The notes: generated by a model not told the origin, from the letters alone. Positions 25,650-35,625 are shown, counted from the stretch's first letter. The stretch is 64,000 bases of DNA from CBFHSD01 sp965658375 (GCA_965658375.1 CBFHSD010000001.1:62001-126000), one strand, 5' to 3'. Translations and numbers: made by a program.

Positions 25650-28523
25650 ATGAAAAAAATTTACACGTTTTTATTTGCCGTGTGCCTCACCTTAACAACT
25701 GTTGCACAAGGCATTAGGATTACAGAAATCTCCTACAACGGCCCAGAATCTGGAGCAGATTCAACAGAATTTGTAGAACTTTACAATTCTGGAACTTCTG
25801 CTGTAAACCTTCAAGGTTACTCTTTCACACAAGGCTTTGTGTATACTTTCCCAAATGTTTCTATTGGAGCTGGAGCCTACTTCGTTGTAGCAGTCGATTC
25901 AGTAGCATTGATAAATACATTCGGTATTAGTTCTTCAATTTGCTATCAATGGTCAAGCGGTGGTTTGTCTAACGGTGGTGAAGATATCGTATTGGTTGAC
26001 AATAATGGTACAACAGTAGATAGCGTAGATTATGACGATGGAAGCCCTTGGCCAACAACTCCTGATGGTAATGGCCCTACCTTGGTTCTTTGCGATTTGA
26101 CACTAGATCAAAACTTAGGTTCTAGCTGGAGCGCATCTACAAGCCCAGCAGGTGTCATTGTGAACGGTAATGCTGTTTTCGGCTCTCCTGGTGCAGCAGA
26201 TAATGTTTGTGGGTCTTCTTCACCTGCTATTCCAGAATACGATTTGGCAACAGTTACTTCAAGCGATGCCAACGGATCAGCAGATTCTCTTGGTGTGCAA
26301 TGTGTTGTGCGCGGAGTTGTTACTACTATAGATTTTAGAGGTGGAACCGGTCTGGACTTCTCTATGCAAGATGCAACAGGGGCGATCACTATCTTCGATT
26401 TTAACGATGTTTCTGGATACTCAGTAAACATGGGAGATTCTTTAAGAGTTGTTGGTACTGTTGCTCAATACAACGGTTTAACTCAATTCTCTCCAGACAC
26501 CATTGATTTGGTTCAAACAACATCAACTCCTGCAGCAGATACTGTTGCAAACTTCATGGAGTCTCAAGAATCTTACTTGATTGCTTTGAATCAAGTTTAT
26601 TTAGCAGATCCAACACAGTGGCCATCTTCTGGTTCTAGCACCAACATGGATATTGTAACAACAAATGGTGACACATTGAGAATGCGTTTTGATTCTGATG
26701 CAGATATCTGGGATTCTATTCCAAATGCTCCTTTAGGATACTTCAATGTATACGGTTCTCAACGTCAGTTCGACAACTCTTCTCCATACACGAGCGGATA
26801 CCAAATTCTTCCTCGAATGGATACGGATATTGATACCGTAAACGTAGTTCAACCAGCAAACCCATTGATTTCTTTCATCGGAAATTCAACTTCTGTTTTA
26901 GAAACAGATGATTCTGTGATGATTGATGTTGTGTTTACCAATCCGAATGCGTTCCCTGTTTCTGTAGATGTCATGTATAACCAAAGTTCAACCGCTATAG
27001 ATGGTGGGGTTGATGTAGACTTTACAACGGTAACTCTTACTGTTCCTGCATCTACAGCAGATACACAGTCTGTTACACTTTATATCATTGACAACTCTGT
27101 TCAAGATGGAGACAAAGACGCGATTATTGAGTTAATGAACCCTGTAAACGGTCAAATCGTAACAGGTACATACACAGTAACGATTTTTGACGATGAGTTT
27201 GTAATTCCAACTTACAACATTGACGTATTAAGAACTGTTGATACTGACGGTATTCCAGATAGCTTAGGTGTTTACTGTGCCATTGAAGGTATAGTTTACG
27301 GTAAAGACTTAGATGGAAACAACGGAATCAGCTTTCACGTAATGGATGAAACGAATGGAATTAATGTCTTCAACTTTGATGATGTAGATAACTATGTGGT
27401 TACAGAAGGAGACGAGCTTCGTCTTATTGGTGAAGTAGATTTCTACAACGGATTGACTGAGTTTGTTCCAGATTCTATCATGATCTTGTCTACTGGAAAC
27501 TGTATTCCTTTCCCAACAGTAGTTACTGATTTGAATGAAGATACAGAGGCAAACTACATTGAAATTAGAGGTGTTTACTTGGTAGATCCTTCTCAATGGC
27601 CAGCACCAACATTCAATGCTAACCTTGACTTTGTTACTCCAGCTGGAGATACATTGACAATGCGTATTGATAAAGACACTTATTTGCCAGACAGCATTGC
27701 TGCTGCTCCAACAGGTACGTTTAACATCATTGGTATTGGTGGTCAGTTTGACACTTCAGTTCCTCATGATGAAGGTTACCAAATCTTCCCAATGTTTGTA
27801 AAAGACTTTGATGAAGAAGATCATTCTATTCCTGCCGGTTTAGTAATCAATGAGGTAATGTCTAATAATGACGGAACCGTTATGGATGATGCTGGTGACT
27901 ACGATCCTTGGATGGAATTGTACAATGGTACGGGAGCAACCATTGATCTTGTTGGGATGTATACTACAAACTTTAATCTTGACCTTGGTAAATGGAGAAT
28001 ACCTCGTTGCCACAACAACATGAGTGTTACTCTAGAGATAGCAGATGGTGACTGGAAATTACTTTGGGCTGATTTTGAACCAGAACAAGGTCCTGACCAT
28101 CTCAACTTTGATTTCAATATTGTTACACCATTTGCAATCATCTCAAACTTTGATTTAACCCAAATGGTAGACTCTATTGCTTTACCAAACTTAGGCGCTG
28201 ACATCTCTTACGGAAGAAGAACGGATGGAGCTTTAAATGATTGGGTGTTATTTGATGGTTCTACCCCAGATGCAAGCAACAACAACGGTTTAATTCTGTC
28301 TGTAGTTTCAATGAATGTTACTGATGCTTTAAAAGCATTCCCTAATCCTGCAAACACAGTAGTAAGATTCAACAAAGCAATTTCTTTCACAGCTGTAAAT
28401 ACACTTGGACAGGTAGTAGCTGACCAAGTAAATGTTACTGAGTTAGATGTTACTGCATTTGATAAAGGTCTTTACATTCTTAGAACTTCAGAAAACGAAG
28501 TGGTAAGATTGATTGTGAAGTAA
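25650..28523 (+). CDS. Secreted multidomain protein: lamin-tail, OB-fold-like and Calx-beta, T9SS type A
   Basis: The ATG at 25650 (MKKIYTFLFAVCLTLTTVAQ) gives a clean signal peptide and 957 residues. A lamin-tail domain (~20-165) comes first. A nucleic-acid-binding OB-fold-like module (~205-400; VRGVVTTIDFRGGTGLDFSM) appears again in diverged form at ~535-720 (IEGIVYGKDLDGNNGISFHV). Between them lies a Calx-beta repeat (LISFIGNSTSVLETDDSV...DGDKDAIIEL). A partial second lamin-tail segment starts near 725 (LVINEVMSNNDGTVMDDAGD). The last ~75 residues are a type A T9SS sorting domain (KAFPNPANTVVRF to RLIVK). A role in binding or processing extracellular nucleic acid is only a suggestion. Confidence 0.88.
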   Translation: MKKIYTFLFAVCLTLTTVAQGIRITEISYNGPESGADSTEFVELYNSGTSAVNLQGYSFTQGFVYTFPNVSIGAGAYFVVAVDSVALINTFGISSSICYQWSSGGLSNGGEDIVLVDNNGTTVDSVDYDDGSPWPTTPDGNGPTLVLCDLTLDQNLGSSWSASTSPAGVIVNGNAVFGSPGAADNVCGSSSPAIPEYDLATVTSSDANGSADSLGVQCVVRGVVTTIDFRGGTGLDFSMQDATGAITIFDFNDVSGYSVNMGDSLRVVGTVAQYNGLTQFSPDTIDLVQTTSTPAADTVANFMESQESYLIALNQVYLADPTQWPSSGSSTNMDIVTTNGDTLRMRFDSDADIWDSIPNAPLGYFNVYGSQRQFDNSSPYTSGYQILPRMDTDIDTVNVVQPANPLISFIGNSTSVLETDDSVMIDVVFTNPNAFPVSVDVMYNQSSTAIDGGVDVDFTTVTLTVPASTADTQSVTLYIIDNSVQDGDKDAIIELMNPVNGQIVTGTYTVTIFDDEFVIPTYNIDVLRTVDTDGIPDSLGVYCAIEGIVYGKDLDGNNGISFHVMDETNGINVFNFDDVDNYVVTEGDELRLIGEVDFYNGLTEFVPDSIMILSTGNCIPFPTVVTDLNEDTEANYIEIRGVYLVDPSQWPAPTFNANLDFVTPAGDTLTMRIDKDTYLPDSIAAAPTGTFNIIGIGGQFDTSVPHDEGYQIFPMFVKDFDEEDHSIPAGLVINEVMSNNDGTVMDDAGDYDPWMELYNGTGATIDLVGMYTTNFNLDLGKWRIPRCHNNMSVTLEIADGDWKLLWADFEPEQGPDHLNFDFNIVTPFAIISNFDLTQMVDSIALPNLGADISYGRRTDGALNDWVLFDGSTPDASNNNGLILSVVSMNVTDALKAFPNPANTVVRFNKAISFTAVNTLGQVVADQVNVTELDVTAFDKGLYILRTSENEVVRLIVK

Positions 28524-28543
28524 TTCATACTTATATAAAACAT

Positions 28544-28576
28544 AAAAGCCCCCGTCAATTGACAGGGGCTTTTTTT
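28544..28576 (+). terminator. Strong terminator after the second lamin-tail gene
   Basis: AAAAGCCCC pairs with GGGGCTTTT around a loop containing the palindrome GTCAATTGAC, followed by a T-run. It also faces the convergent SDR gene. Confidence 0.85.
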
Positions 28577-28595
28577 ATGCTTAAAAACTGCTATT

Positions 28596-29384
28596 TTACA
28601 ATGCTGGAGTTCTACCACCATCTACCGGCACGTTAATTCCGTTGACATAACTGGCTGCAGGGCTCGCTAAAAAAGCAATGGCATTGGCCACCTCTTCTGC
28701 TTGCGCCACACGCTTCATTGGCACCTGGTTCGCAAATGCCTCAAAAATGGCTTCAACTGATTGTCCTGTTTTGGCTGCTTTATCTTCTGCAATTTGCTGC
28801 AACCTTGCCGTATGGGTAGCCCCTGGAAGAACGTTGTTAACCGTAATGTTAAATTGGCCAAGCTCATTTGCCAAAGTCTTACTCCAATTGGCAACCGCTC
28901 CACGTATGGTATTGCTTACACCTAGATTTGCCAAAGGTGCTTTTACAGAAGTAGATATTACATTAATAATGCGACCGTAGCCCGCAGACTTCATGGATGC
29001 AACCACTGCTTGCGCTAAAATTTGATTGTTAATCAAATGGCTGTTGAAAGCTTGTCTGTAGGCATCCAAGTTGGCCTCTATGGCTTGACCGCCCGGAGGG
29101 CCTCCCGTATTATTTATCAATATATGGATCGGGTTCTTTGCAAAATCCCATGCTCCAATGGCCTTGACCACATTTTCCGGAGATGAAAAGTCAGCTACAA
29201 TGTAGGCATGGTTTTGAGATCCATTGTTGGCCAACTCTTCTTTTACAGCCTTTAACTTCTCTTCATTCCTTGCCAACAGTACAACAGATGCTCCCATTTC
29301 TGCCAATTGTAAAGCGCTTGCTTTACCAATGCCTTGTGTTGAACCAGCTACAAGTGCTGATTTTCCTTCTAGATTTAAATTCAT
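28596..29384 (-). CDS. SDR-family oxidoreductase with atypical active site
   Basis: The 262-residue protein has the NAD(P)-binding motif GSTQGIGKAS near residues 14-23 and NNTGG near 91-95. It ends with the usual substrate-region motif VNGINVPVDGG. At the catalytic position Ser144 is followed 13 residues later by Ser157 and then by Arg161 (S-N-T-I-R), where classical members have Tyr and Lys. I recall a recognisable SDR subgroup with this pattern, so it is probably not mutational decay. It lies divergent from haaO with 58 bases between starts, suggesting an accessory role in tryptophan or aromatic catabolism. The substrate is unknown. Confidence 0.85.
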   Translation of the reverse strand: MNLNLEGKSALVAGSTQGIGKASALQLAEMGASVVLLARNEEKLKAVKEELANNGSQNHAYIVADFSSPENVVKAIGAWDFAKNPIHILINNTGGPPGGQAIEANLDAYRQAFNSHLINNQILAQAVVASMKSAGYGRIINVISTSVKAPLANLGVSNTIRGAVANWSKTLANELGQFNITVNNVLPGATHTARLQQIAEDKAAKTGQSVEAIFEAFANQVPMKRVAQAEEVANAIAFLASPAASYVNGINVPVDGGRTPAL

Positions 29385-29442
29385 ATTCGTTTGCTTGAAG
29401 GCTCAAAAGTACCTTACTTTTAACCCGCAGAAAAATAGAATT

Positions 29443-29976
29443 ATGTCAGTACAACGTCCGTTTAATCTACAAAAGTGGATAGAAGAGAATAGAGACTTAT
29501 TAAAACCACCCGTTGGGAATAAGAATTTATACCCAGAAGGCACAGATTATATAGTTATGATTGTTGGTGGTCCAAACGCCCGTAAAGACTACCATTACAA
29601 CGAAACAGAAGAGCTCTTTTACCAACTTGAAGGAGACATTAATGTGCGTATTCAAGAAGATGGAAAAGCGGTGGATATTCCGATTAAAGCAGGTGAAATG
29701 TTTTTACTACCTCCTAATGTGCCACACTCTCCTATGCGCTCAGAAAACTCTGTGGGACTAGTAATAGAGCGTGTTCGTCAGCCAGAACATAAAGATGGAT
29801 TGATGTGGTTTTGCGACAAGTGCAACACTAAACTGCATGAAACCTATTTCCCTCTATCAAACATTGAAAACGATTTTCTCCCTAGATTCAAAGAATATTA
29901 CGCCTCTGAAGAATTGAGAACCTGCAATAACTGCGGGCATACTATGGAGACCGATCCACGTTTTACAAAAGAATAA
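29443..29976 (+). CDS. nbaC: 3-hydroxyanthranilate 3,4-dioxygenase
   Basis: The enzyme opens the ring of 3-hydroxyanthranilate to 2-amino-3-carboxymuconate semialdehyde. The ATG at 29443 gives 177 residues, the bacterial norm. Iron ligands His51, Glu57 and His95 of the cupin fold are in place, as are substrate-binding Arg47, Arg99 and Glu110. The C-terminal rubredoxin-like iron site has all four cysteines: Cys124, Cys127, Cys161 and Cys164. A terminator separates it from the ACMSD gene. The symbol haaO is also used. Confidence 0.96.
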   Translation: MSVQRPFNLQKWIEENRDLLKPPVGNKNLYPEGTDYIVMIVGGPNARKDYHYNETEELFYQLEGDINVRIQEDGKAVDIPIKAGEMFLLPPNVPHSPMRSENSVGLVIERVRQPEHKDGLMWFCDKCNTKLHETYFPLSNIENDFLPRFKEYYASEELRTCNNCGHTMETDPRFTKE

Positions 29977-29986
29977 TTGACTTGTT

Positions 29987-30014
29987 TGCGCTGCAGATTG
30001 TGCAGCGCATTTTT
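29987..30014 (+). terminator. Terminator after 3-hydroxyanthranilate dioxygenase gene
   Basis: TGCGCTGCA pairs perfectly with TGCAGCGCA around GATTG and is followed by TTTTT. It may only attenuate transcription, since the next gene acts in the same pathway. Confidence 0.8.
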
Positions 30015-30043
30015 CCTAATAATTTACTTTGATTGAAAGTAAT

Positions 30044-31066
30044 ATGAGTAAAAAATACGATCTTAAGATTGATATGCACACGCATATCTTACCACCAGAA
30101 ATGCCAAACTGGACAAAAAAATTTGGCTACGGAGATTTCATTCACCTGGTTCAAAACGGAGACAATACCGCCAACATGATGAAAGGTGGTGAGTATTTTA
30201 GAACTATAAAATCCAATTGTTGGGATCCCGAAGAACGCATTCAAGATTACAGCCAATTTGATACTCAAGTGCAAGTTGTGTGCACCGTTCCGGTCATGTT
30301 TTCCTATTGGAGCAACGCCAAAGACGGTGCAGAACTCAGTCGGTTTTTGAATGATCACATTATTCAGTTGTGTAAAGACTATCCAAAGAATTATGTAGGC
30401 CTTGGAACAGTACCCATGCAAGATGCAGAAGAGGCCATTAAAGAATTACATCGGATTAAGAAAGAAGGCTTGAAAGGCATTCAGATTGGGAGTAACATCA
30501 ATCAAAAAAACCTGAGCGAAGCCGAGTTCTTCCCCATTTTTGAAGCTTGTGAACAGCTTGGTTTAGCAGTAATGATTCACCCATGGGAAATGATGGGTTT
30601 TGATACTATGCGCAAGTATTGGTTGCCATGGTTGGTGGGTATGCCAGCTGAAACAAGCAGAGCTGCATGTTCACTCATTTTTGGAGGCGTGCTTGAAAGG
30701 CTTCCAAAACTAAGGATCAATTTTTCGCATGCCGGTGGCTCATTTTTACCCACATTGGGCAGAGTAGAGCATGGTTTCAATTGTAGACCAGACTTGGTTG
30801 CTGTTGATAATGAAAGGAATCCCAGAGAATACCTCGGTACTTTTTGGGTAGACTGCATAACGCATGATCCCAAATTATTGGACTACATTCTCGGTTTGCA
30901 AGGAAGCAAAAAAGTAACCTTAGGAAGCGATTATCCTTTTCCTCTTGGCGACCTTGAGATTGGTGCTTTTATTGAAAAAATGGGATTACCCGATAATACA
31001 GTAGAAGACATTTTTTGCAACTCTACCCTAGAGTGGCTAAATATGCCCAAAAGTGCTTTTCTATAA
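30044..31066 (+). CDS. nbaD: 2-amino-3-carboxymuconate-6-semialdehyde decarboxylase (ACMSD)
   Basis: This zinc-dependent amidohydrolase-fold decarboxylase acts directly after the dioxygenase and diverts carbon away from quinolinate and NAD synthesis. The ATG at 30044 gives 340 residues; an upstream TTG at 30029 is less likely. Metal ligands are His12 and His14 (DMHTH), His179 (MIHPWEM) and Asp296 (GSDYPFP), and the catalytic His229 is in FSHAGG. All are conserved. The gene lies 67 bases downstream of the dioxygenase gene. Confidence 0.95.
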   Translation: MSKKYDLKIDMHTHILPPEMPNWTKKFGYGDFIHLVQNGDNTANMMKGGEYFRTIKSNCWDPEERIQDYSQFDTQVQVVCTVPVMFSYWSNAKDGAELSRFLNDHIIQLCKDYPKNYVGLGTVPMQDAEEAIKELHRIKKEGLKGIQIGSNINQKNLSEAEFFPIFEACEQLGLAVMIHPWEMMGFDTMRKYWLPWLVGMPAETSRAACSLIFGGVLERLPKLRINFSHAGGSFLPTLGRVEHGFNCRPDLVAVDNERNPREYLGTFWVDCITHDPKLLDYILGLQGSKKVTLGSDYPFPLGDLEIGAFIEKMGLPDNTVEDIFCNSTLEWLNMPKSAFL

Positions 31067-31119
31067 CCCATTAAAAACGCCTTGAAATAGTATCTTTAGC
31101 ATTCCGTAAAAAAGAATGA

Positions 31120-33408
31120 ATGAACTGGAAATTAGCGCTTTTGCTTTTTTCAATCTCCTGCGCCTTTTCGGTTAAAGGCCAAAACTCTCAAAATCAAGAA
31201 AGACCTAAAATAGGTTTAGTATTGAGTGGTGGTGGCGCCAAAGGTTTTGCCCATGTTGGAGTGATCAAAGTGTTAGAGGAGGCTGGCATTAGACCAGATT
31301 ATGTTACGGGTACATCAATGGGTAGTATTATCGGTGCACTCTATGCTGCGGGGTATAGTCCCGAGCAAATGCAGGAAATCTCGCGAAATGCCGATTGGGG
31401 TGCTATCCTAAGCAATGAAGTGTCTTTAGACAATATTGCAGTTGAAGAAAAGTACTATTACAGCAGATGGATCACGAATTTATCTATTGAGAAAGGGAAA
31501 TTTATATTGCCTTCCGGGCTTATTGATGGTCAAGAGTTACAGATGTACCTTTCTCGTTATACACGTTCATTGCATAGTACCGAAAAATTTAAAGATTACC
31601 CCATTCCCTATACCTGTGTTGCCACTAATATAGCTACAGGAGAGGCAGTAGACATGGATTCTGGTAGCGTTGTAACAGCCATTCGTGCTAGCATGGCCAT
31701 CCCTAGTGTATTCACTCCAGTATACAGAGAGAATAAGTTGCTTGTAGATGGCGGATTAGTGAGAAACTTGCCGGTTCAAGAAGTGCTTGACATGGGCGCA
31801 GATATTGTGATCTCTGTTTTTGTAAGCTCTGGATTAGAACCCAAAGAAGATTTAAAAACAGCCGCAGATATTTTAGAACAATCTTCATTTATACTTTCTG
31901 CTTTTGATTCTCGCGAACAAAAAAAATTGACTGATTTTTACATAGAACCAGAATTCAACGGCTATGGTGTCATGGATTTTACAGAGAGTGACACGATTAT
32001 TACTTTGGGAGAAATAGCCGCTCGAAAGCAAATAAATCAGTTTAAAAAATTGGCTCAAGAAATCTATGGAAGTTTTGACCCTATTGCCCATAAAAACCTA
32101 GAGATTCAAGAAAAATACAGAATCAACGAAGTTTACATTTCAGGAAATGATCGCGTAGGGGCAGGATTTATCCGTTCAAAATTTGGCGTGGACACAACTC
32201 AGTTTTACCGCATAGATGAAATTGAGAAAAAGGTTCGCGAACTGTACGGCACGCGCTACTTTGATAAGGTAACTTACATTTTAAAAGACAAAGGTGATGG
32301 AACCTTTCTTATTGATCTTGAAGTAATTGAAAGTCCTCCTTCTCGTTTAAATATTTCCTTATTCTACAACACCGAAACCTATGCTGGTATAGGTTTCAAT
32401 TACATGAACCGCGGAGATTGGATAAAAAATTCTAGGATTGCCATTGAGGGTGCCTTGGCTGAAAACCCACGTTTAGGCTTTCAATTTTTTCAATATACTG
32501 GCAGGCGAGAACAATGGGCCTTTTCTTCCGGGTTCAATTGGAAAGTTCAAAACGACTTCGTCTGGTTCAACACACAAGGAACTGAATCTAGATACAGGTA
32601 TACAGATAGTTATGCTTACATAGGTTTCCAAAAAACAGGTAGTCTCAAGAAGTCGTATGGAGTAAATGTGAAGTCTACCTTCACCAACCTCAACCCTAAG
32701 GTCAATCAAGATACCGTGCTAGAAAACTACTCAGAGCACATGCATACCACCGATTTTTGGCTCGCATATAACACTCTGAACAAAGTATTTTTCCCTAAAA
32801 ATGGATGGGATATCCACTTTACAGCTGCATTTGCTTTTAATGCGGGTTCTCAGGCCAGACTTAAAACTGACCAATCGTATTGGGAAGACATTTTTAGCGA
32901 AAGAGCTAAAGTAGACCCTTATGCCTGGATTGATTTCTCTCTCGAAAATTATATGCCCATTTCAAAAAACGTTTCCATTTGGAGTGGCTTTTCTATGCTT
33001 TCATCTACAGAAGATTCTTTAACTATAATTACTTCTGCTGGTAAATTGGGAGGATTCAACCCTATCCTAAATCGAAGTGTATCCTTTTGGGGAGAAAATA
33101 TTGACCAATTTGTCAATAACAATCTTTTTGTTTGTTTTGTGGGAGCGCAATGGAATATTTACCCTAAGCTGTATGCAACAGGAAGGGTAAATTACGCAAA
33201 CCCCACTTACCCAATGATCTTCTTTAACCCATATACAAAAGAAAGTAGCTTCGAAACAGTAAGCGAATCTTACAGCGATATTTGGGGAGGAGGCATTTCT
33301 TTAGGTTATGAAAGTGCACTAGGACCCATGATCCTTGGAGTACATCAATCGAATCGCGAAAAGAGCCCAACATGGTACTTTCAAATCGGTTATAGCCTCG
33401 GAAAATAA
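31120..33408 (+). CDS. Patatin-like phospholipase with POTRA and BamA-type barrel
   Basis: The 762-residue product has a signal peptide ending near VKGQ (about residue 20). The patatin domain holds the oxyanion motif SGGGAKG, nucleophile Ser66 in GTSMGS, and Asp210 in the DGG motif. It ends near 310. A POTRA-like segment (~330-400; INEVYISGNDRVGAGFIRSK) and a 16-strand Omp85/BamA-like barrel (~400-762) follow, so the domain order resembles PlpD (type Vd) proteins. The esterase would sit at the cell surface or in the periplasm. The C-terminal residues GYSLGK are slightly unusual because most barrels end in an aromatic residue. Confidence 0.92.
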   Translation: MNWKLALLLFSISCAFSVKGQNSQNQERPKIGLVLSGGGAKGFAHVGVIKVLEEAGIRPDYVTGTSMGSIIGALYAAGYSPEQMQEISRNADWGAILSNEVSLDNIAVEEKYYYSRWITNLSIEKGKFILPSGLIDGQELQMYLSRYTRSLHSTEKFKDYPIPYTCVATNIATGEAVDMDSGSVVTAIRASMAIPSVFTPVYRENKLLVDGGLVRNLPVQEVLDMGADIVISVFVSSGLEPKEDLKTAADILEQSSFILSAFDSREQKKLTDFYIEPEFNGYGVMDFTESDTIITLGEIAARKQINQFKKLAQEIYGSFDPIAHKNLEIQEKYRINEVYISGNDRVGAGFIRSKFGVDTTQFYRIDEIEKKVRELYGTRYFDKVTYILKDKGDGTFLIDLEVIESPPSRLNISLFYNTETYAGIGFNYMNRGDWIKNSRIAIEGALAENPRLGFQFFQYTGRREQWAFSSGFNWKVQNDFVWFNTQGTESRYRYTDSYAYIGFQKTGSLKKSYGVNVKSTFTNLNPKVNQDTVLENYSEHMHTTDFWLAYNTLNKVFFPKNGWDIHFTAAFAFNAGSQARLKTDQSYWEDIFSERAKVDPYAWIDFSLENYMPISKNVSIWSGFSMLSSTEDSLTIITSAGKLGGFNPILNRSVSFWGENIDQFVNNNLFVCFVGAQWNIYPKLYATGRVNYANPTYPMIFFNPYTKESSFETVSESYSDIWGGGISLGYESALGPMILGVHQSNREKSPTWYFQIGYSLGK

Positions 33409-33436
33409 TCAACTAGCAACTCTGCTTTGCATGATG

Positions 33437-33444
33437 TAATTTTG
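33437..33444 (+). promoter_or_regulatory. purF promoter -7 element
   Basis: TAATTTTG followed by CAC matches the Bacteroidota -7 element, 25 bases before the start codon. Confidence 0.6.
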
Positions 33445-33456
33445 CACCCTAATAAC

Positions 33457-33462
33457 AGGAGG
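33457..33462 (+). promoter_or_regulatory. Full Shine-Dalgarno sequence before purF
   Basis: AGGAGG lies 7 bases upstream of the ATG at 33470. Such complete anti-16S matches are uncommon in Bacteroidota, where most genes lack them. It fixes the start codon. Confidence 0.7.
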
Positions 33463-33469
33463 CAATTCA

Positions 33470-35371
33470 ATGAGCGATGCGATTAAACATGAGTGCGGAA
33501 TAGCATTCATCCGTCTTAGAAAACCACTAGAATTCTACAGAAAAAAATACGGGACCTCTTTTTATGCGCAGAATAAGCTGTACTTGCTCATGGAAAAACA
33601 GCACAACCGTGGCCAAGACGGTGTAGGTGTTGCGAATATTAAGCTTGATGTGGCACCAGGTCAACGGTACATTTCTCGCTACCGTTCTGTATCCAACAAG
33701 CCTATTCAAGATACATTCGACTACATTAACAGAAGGTTTAAAGAACTGGAAGAAAAAGAACCAGAAAACATTAAAAACCCACAATGGCTCAAAGACAATG
33801 AAGCTTTTACAGGTGAAGTTTGGTTGGGTCATTTGCGCTATGGAACCTACGGTAAAAACAGCATCGAAGCCTGCCACCCATTCTTAAGACAAAACAATTG
33901 GAAATCTCGAAACCTTGTAGTTGCAGGTAATTTTAATCTCACCAATGTAGATGAGCTTTTCGATTTTATGGTAAGCATTGGGCAGCACCCAAAAGAAAAA
34001 GCCGATACCGTTACCGTAATGGAAAAAATTGGCCATTACTTAGACATTGAAAATCAAAAGCTTTTTGACAAGTACAATTCTTTGGGATATTCGAACGAAG
34101 AAATTTCTCATAAAATCAGTGAACACCTTGATCTTCCAAACATTCTACGCAGATCTTCTACCGATTGGGATGGTGGGTATGTAATGTGTGGTATGGTTGG
34201 ACATGGCGATAGTTTTATACTGCGCGACCCCAATGGTATTCGACCAGGGTTTTGGTATGCCGATGATGAAGTAATTGTTGCGGCCAGTGAACGTGCTGCT
34301 ATTCAAACCGCATTTAATGTGCCCTACGAAACCGTTCAAGAGCTAAGCCCTGGATCTGCCTTAATTGTAGACAAGGATGGTTCTTATGGCGAACACCAAA
34401 TAATTCTACCCAAAGAAAAAACTGCCTGTTCTTTTGAACGTATTTATTTTTCTAGAGGTGGTGATAAAGATATTTACAGAGAACGTATGCAACTTGGTAG
34501 AAATGTTGCAGCGCAAGTCTTTGAATCTATCAATAATGATTTTGAAAATACAGTATTCTCTTACATTCCTAATACTGCAGAAGGTTCTTATTTCGGTTTA
34601 ATGAAAGCGGTTCACGATAGAATGAACCAACAAAAGACAGACCGCATCATGGCGCTTTCCAATAAAGGAACTCCCGAAGAAATTGCAGCTGTTCTGCAAC
34701 AGTTTCCAAGAGCAGAGAAAGTGGCCATTAAAGATGCCAAGTTGAGAACCTTTATTACCCAAGATGATGCACGCGATGATTTAGTGGCTCATGTGTATGA
34801 CATAACTTATGGTTCTGTAAAAGGAAAATCAGATACCTTAGTGATGATTGATGATTCTATTGTGAGAGGTACCACCCTTAAACAAAGTATCCTGCGCATG
34901 TTGGATCGATTGAATCCGAAAAAGATCATTATCGTGTCAAGTGCTCCGCAAATCAGGTATCCAGATTGCTACGGGATTGATATGGCCATTCTACACGACT
35001 TTATTGCCTTTAGAGCAGCAATTGCTTTATTAAAGGAGAATGGCAAAGCACATATCATTAAAGACACATATGACAGGTGTATTCAGCAAAATGGTTTGCC
35101 AAAAGAGCAAATCAAAAACTACGTACAGGATATTTATGCTCCTTTTACTCCAGAAGAAATTGCAGCTAAATGTGCAGAGTTGTTAAAACCTATTGATTGT
35201 AAAGCTGAAGTAGAAATCATTTTTCAGTCATTGGATGGCCTTCATAAAGCATGTCCAGATCATTTAGGAGATTGGTATTTCTCTGGGAATTTCCCAACCC
35301 CTGGCGGAAATCGTGTCATCAACAAAGCTTTTATCAACTATTTCGAAGGCAAAAACGAACGAGCTTACTAG
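33470..35371 (+). CDS. purF: Amidophosphoribosyltransferase (PurF-like, long Bacteroidota form)
   Basis: The enzyme makes phosphoribosylamine from PRPP and glutamine, the first step of purine synthesis. The class II glutaminase nucleophile is Cys9 (HECGIAF), so an 8-residue propeptide must be removed. The glutaminase domain continues through RGQDGVG and LGHLRYGT. The PRPP-binding signature VMIDDSIVRGTT is at 458-469. At 633 residues it is longer than E. coli PurF (~505). The extra length includes an insert near 85-110 and a C-terminal extension, both usual for this form. It appears to be transcribed alone. Confidence 0.88.
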   Translation: MSDAIKHECGIAFIRLRKPLEFYRKKYGTSFYAQNKLYLLMEKQHNRGQDGVGVANIKLDVAPGQRYISRYRSVSNKPIQDTFDYINRRFKELEEKEPENIKNPQWLKDNEAFTGEVWLGHLRYGTYGKNSIEACHPFLRQNNWKSRNLVVAGNFNLTNVDELFDFMVSIGQHPKEKADTVTVMEKIGHYLDIENQKLFDKYNSLGYSNEEISHKISEHLDLPNILRRSSTDWDGGYVMCGMVGHGDSFILRDPNGIRPGFWYADDEVIVAASERAAIQTAFNVPYETVQELSPGSALIVDKDGSYGEHQIILPKEKTACSFERIYFSRGGDKDIYRERMQLGRNVAAQVFESINNDFENTVFSYIPNTAEGSYFGLMKAVHDRMNQQKTDRIMALSNKGTPEEIAAVLQQFPRAEKVAIKDAKLRTFITQDDARDDLVAHVYDITYGSVKGKSDTLVMIDDSIVRGTTLKQSILRMLDRLNPKKIIIVSSAPQIRYPDCYGIDMAILHDFIAFRAAIALLKENGKAHIIKDTYDRCIQQNGLPKEQIKNYVQDIYAPFTPEEIAAKCAELLKPIDCKAEVEIIFQSLDGLHKACPDHLGDWYFSGNFPTPGGNRVINKAFINYFEGKNERAY

Positions 35372-35625
35372 TTTTTGACGTTTGAATTAAAATTTATGAC
35401 TATATATTTAAACCTGATTTTCAATAGGTTAACACTTTTCGCGCGATAAATTTTAAAATAAACATCATTTTCTTTTGTTATTTAGTCAAATAATTACAAT
35501 ATTTGATCATGCTGATTCACCAATTTGATTGCAGTCAATTTTTTGAAAACCACTTCTCTTCAATAGAATTTAAGTGGCCCCACTACAAGCGTGACATGAT
35601 GTTTAACAATTTAAATCGCTACAAG
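35372..35625. other. AT-rich intergenic region upstream of the SPOR-like gene
   Basis: The stretch is very AT-rich and has no convincing gene. The downstream frame stays open back to 35503, but the residues before 35626 look non-coding. It probably contains the promoter for the SPOR-like gene, though I find no exact TAnnTTTG match. Confidence 0.4.
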
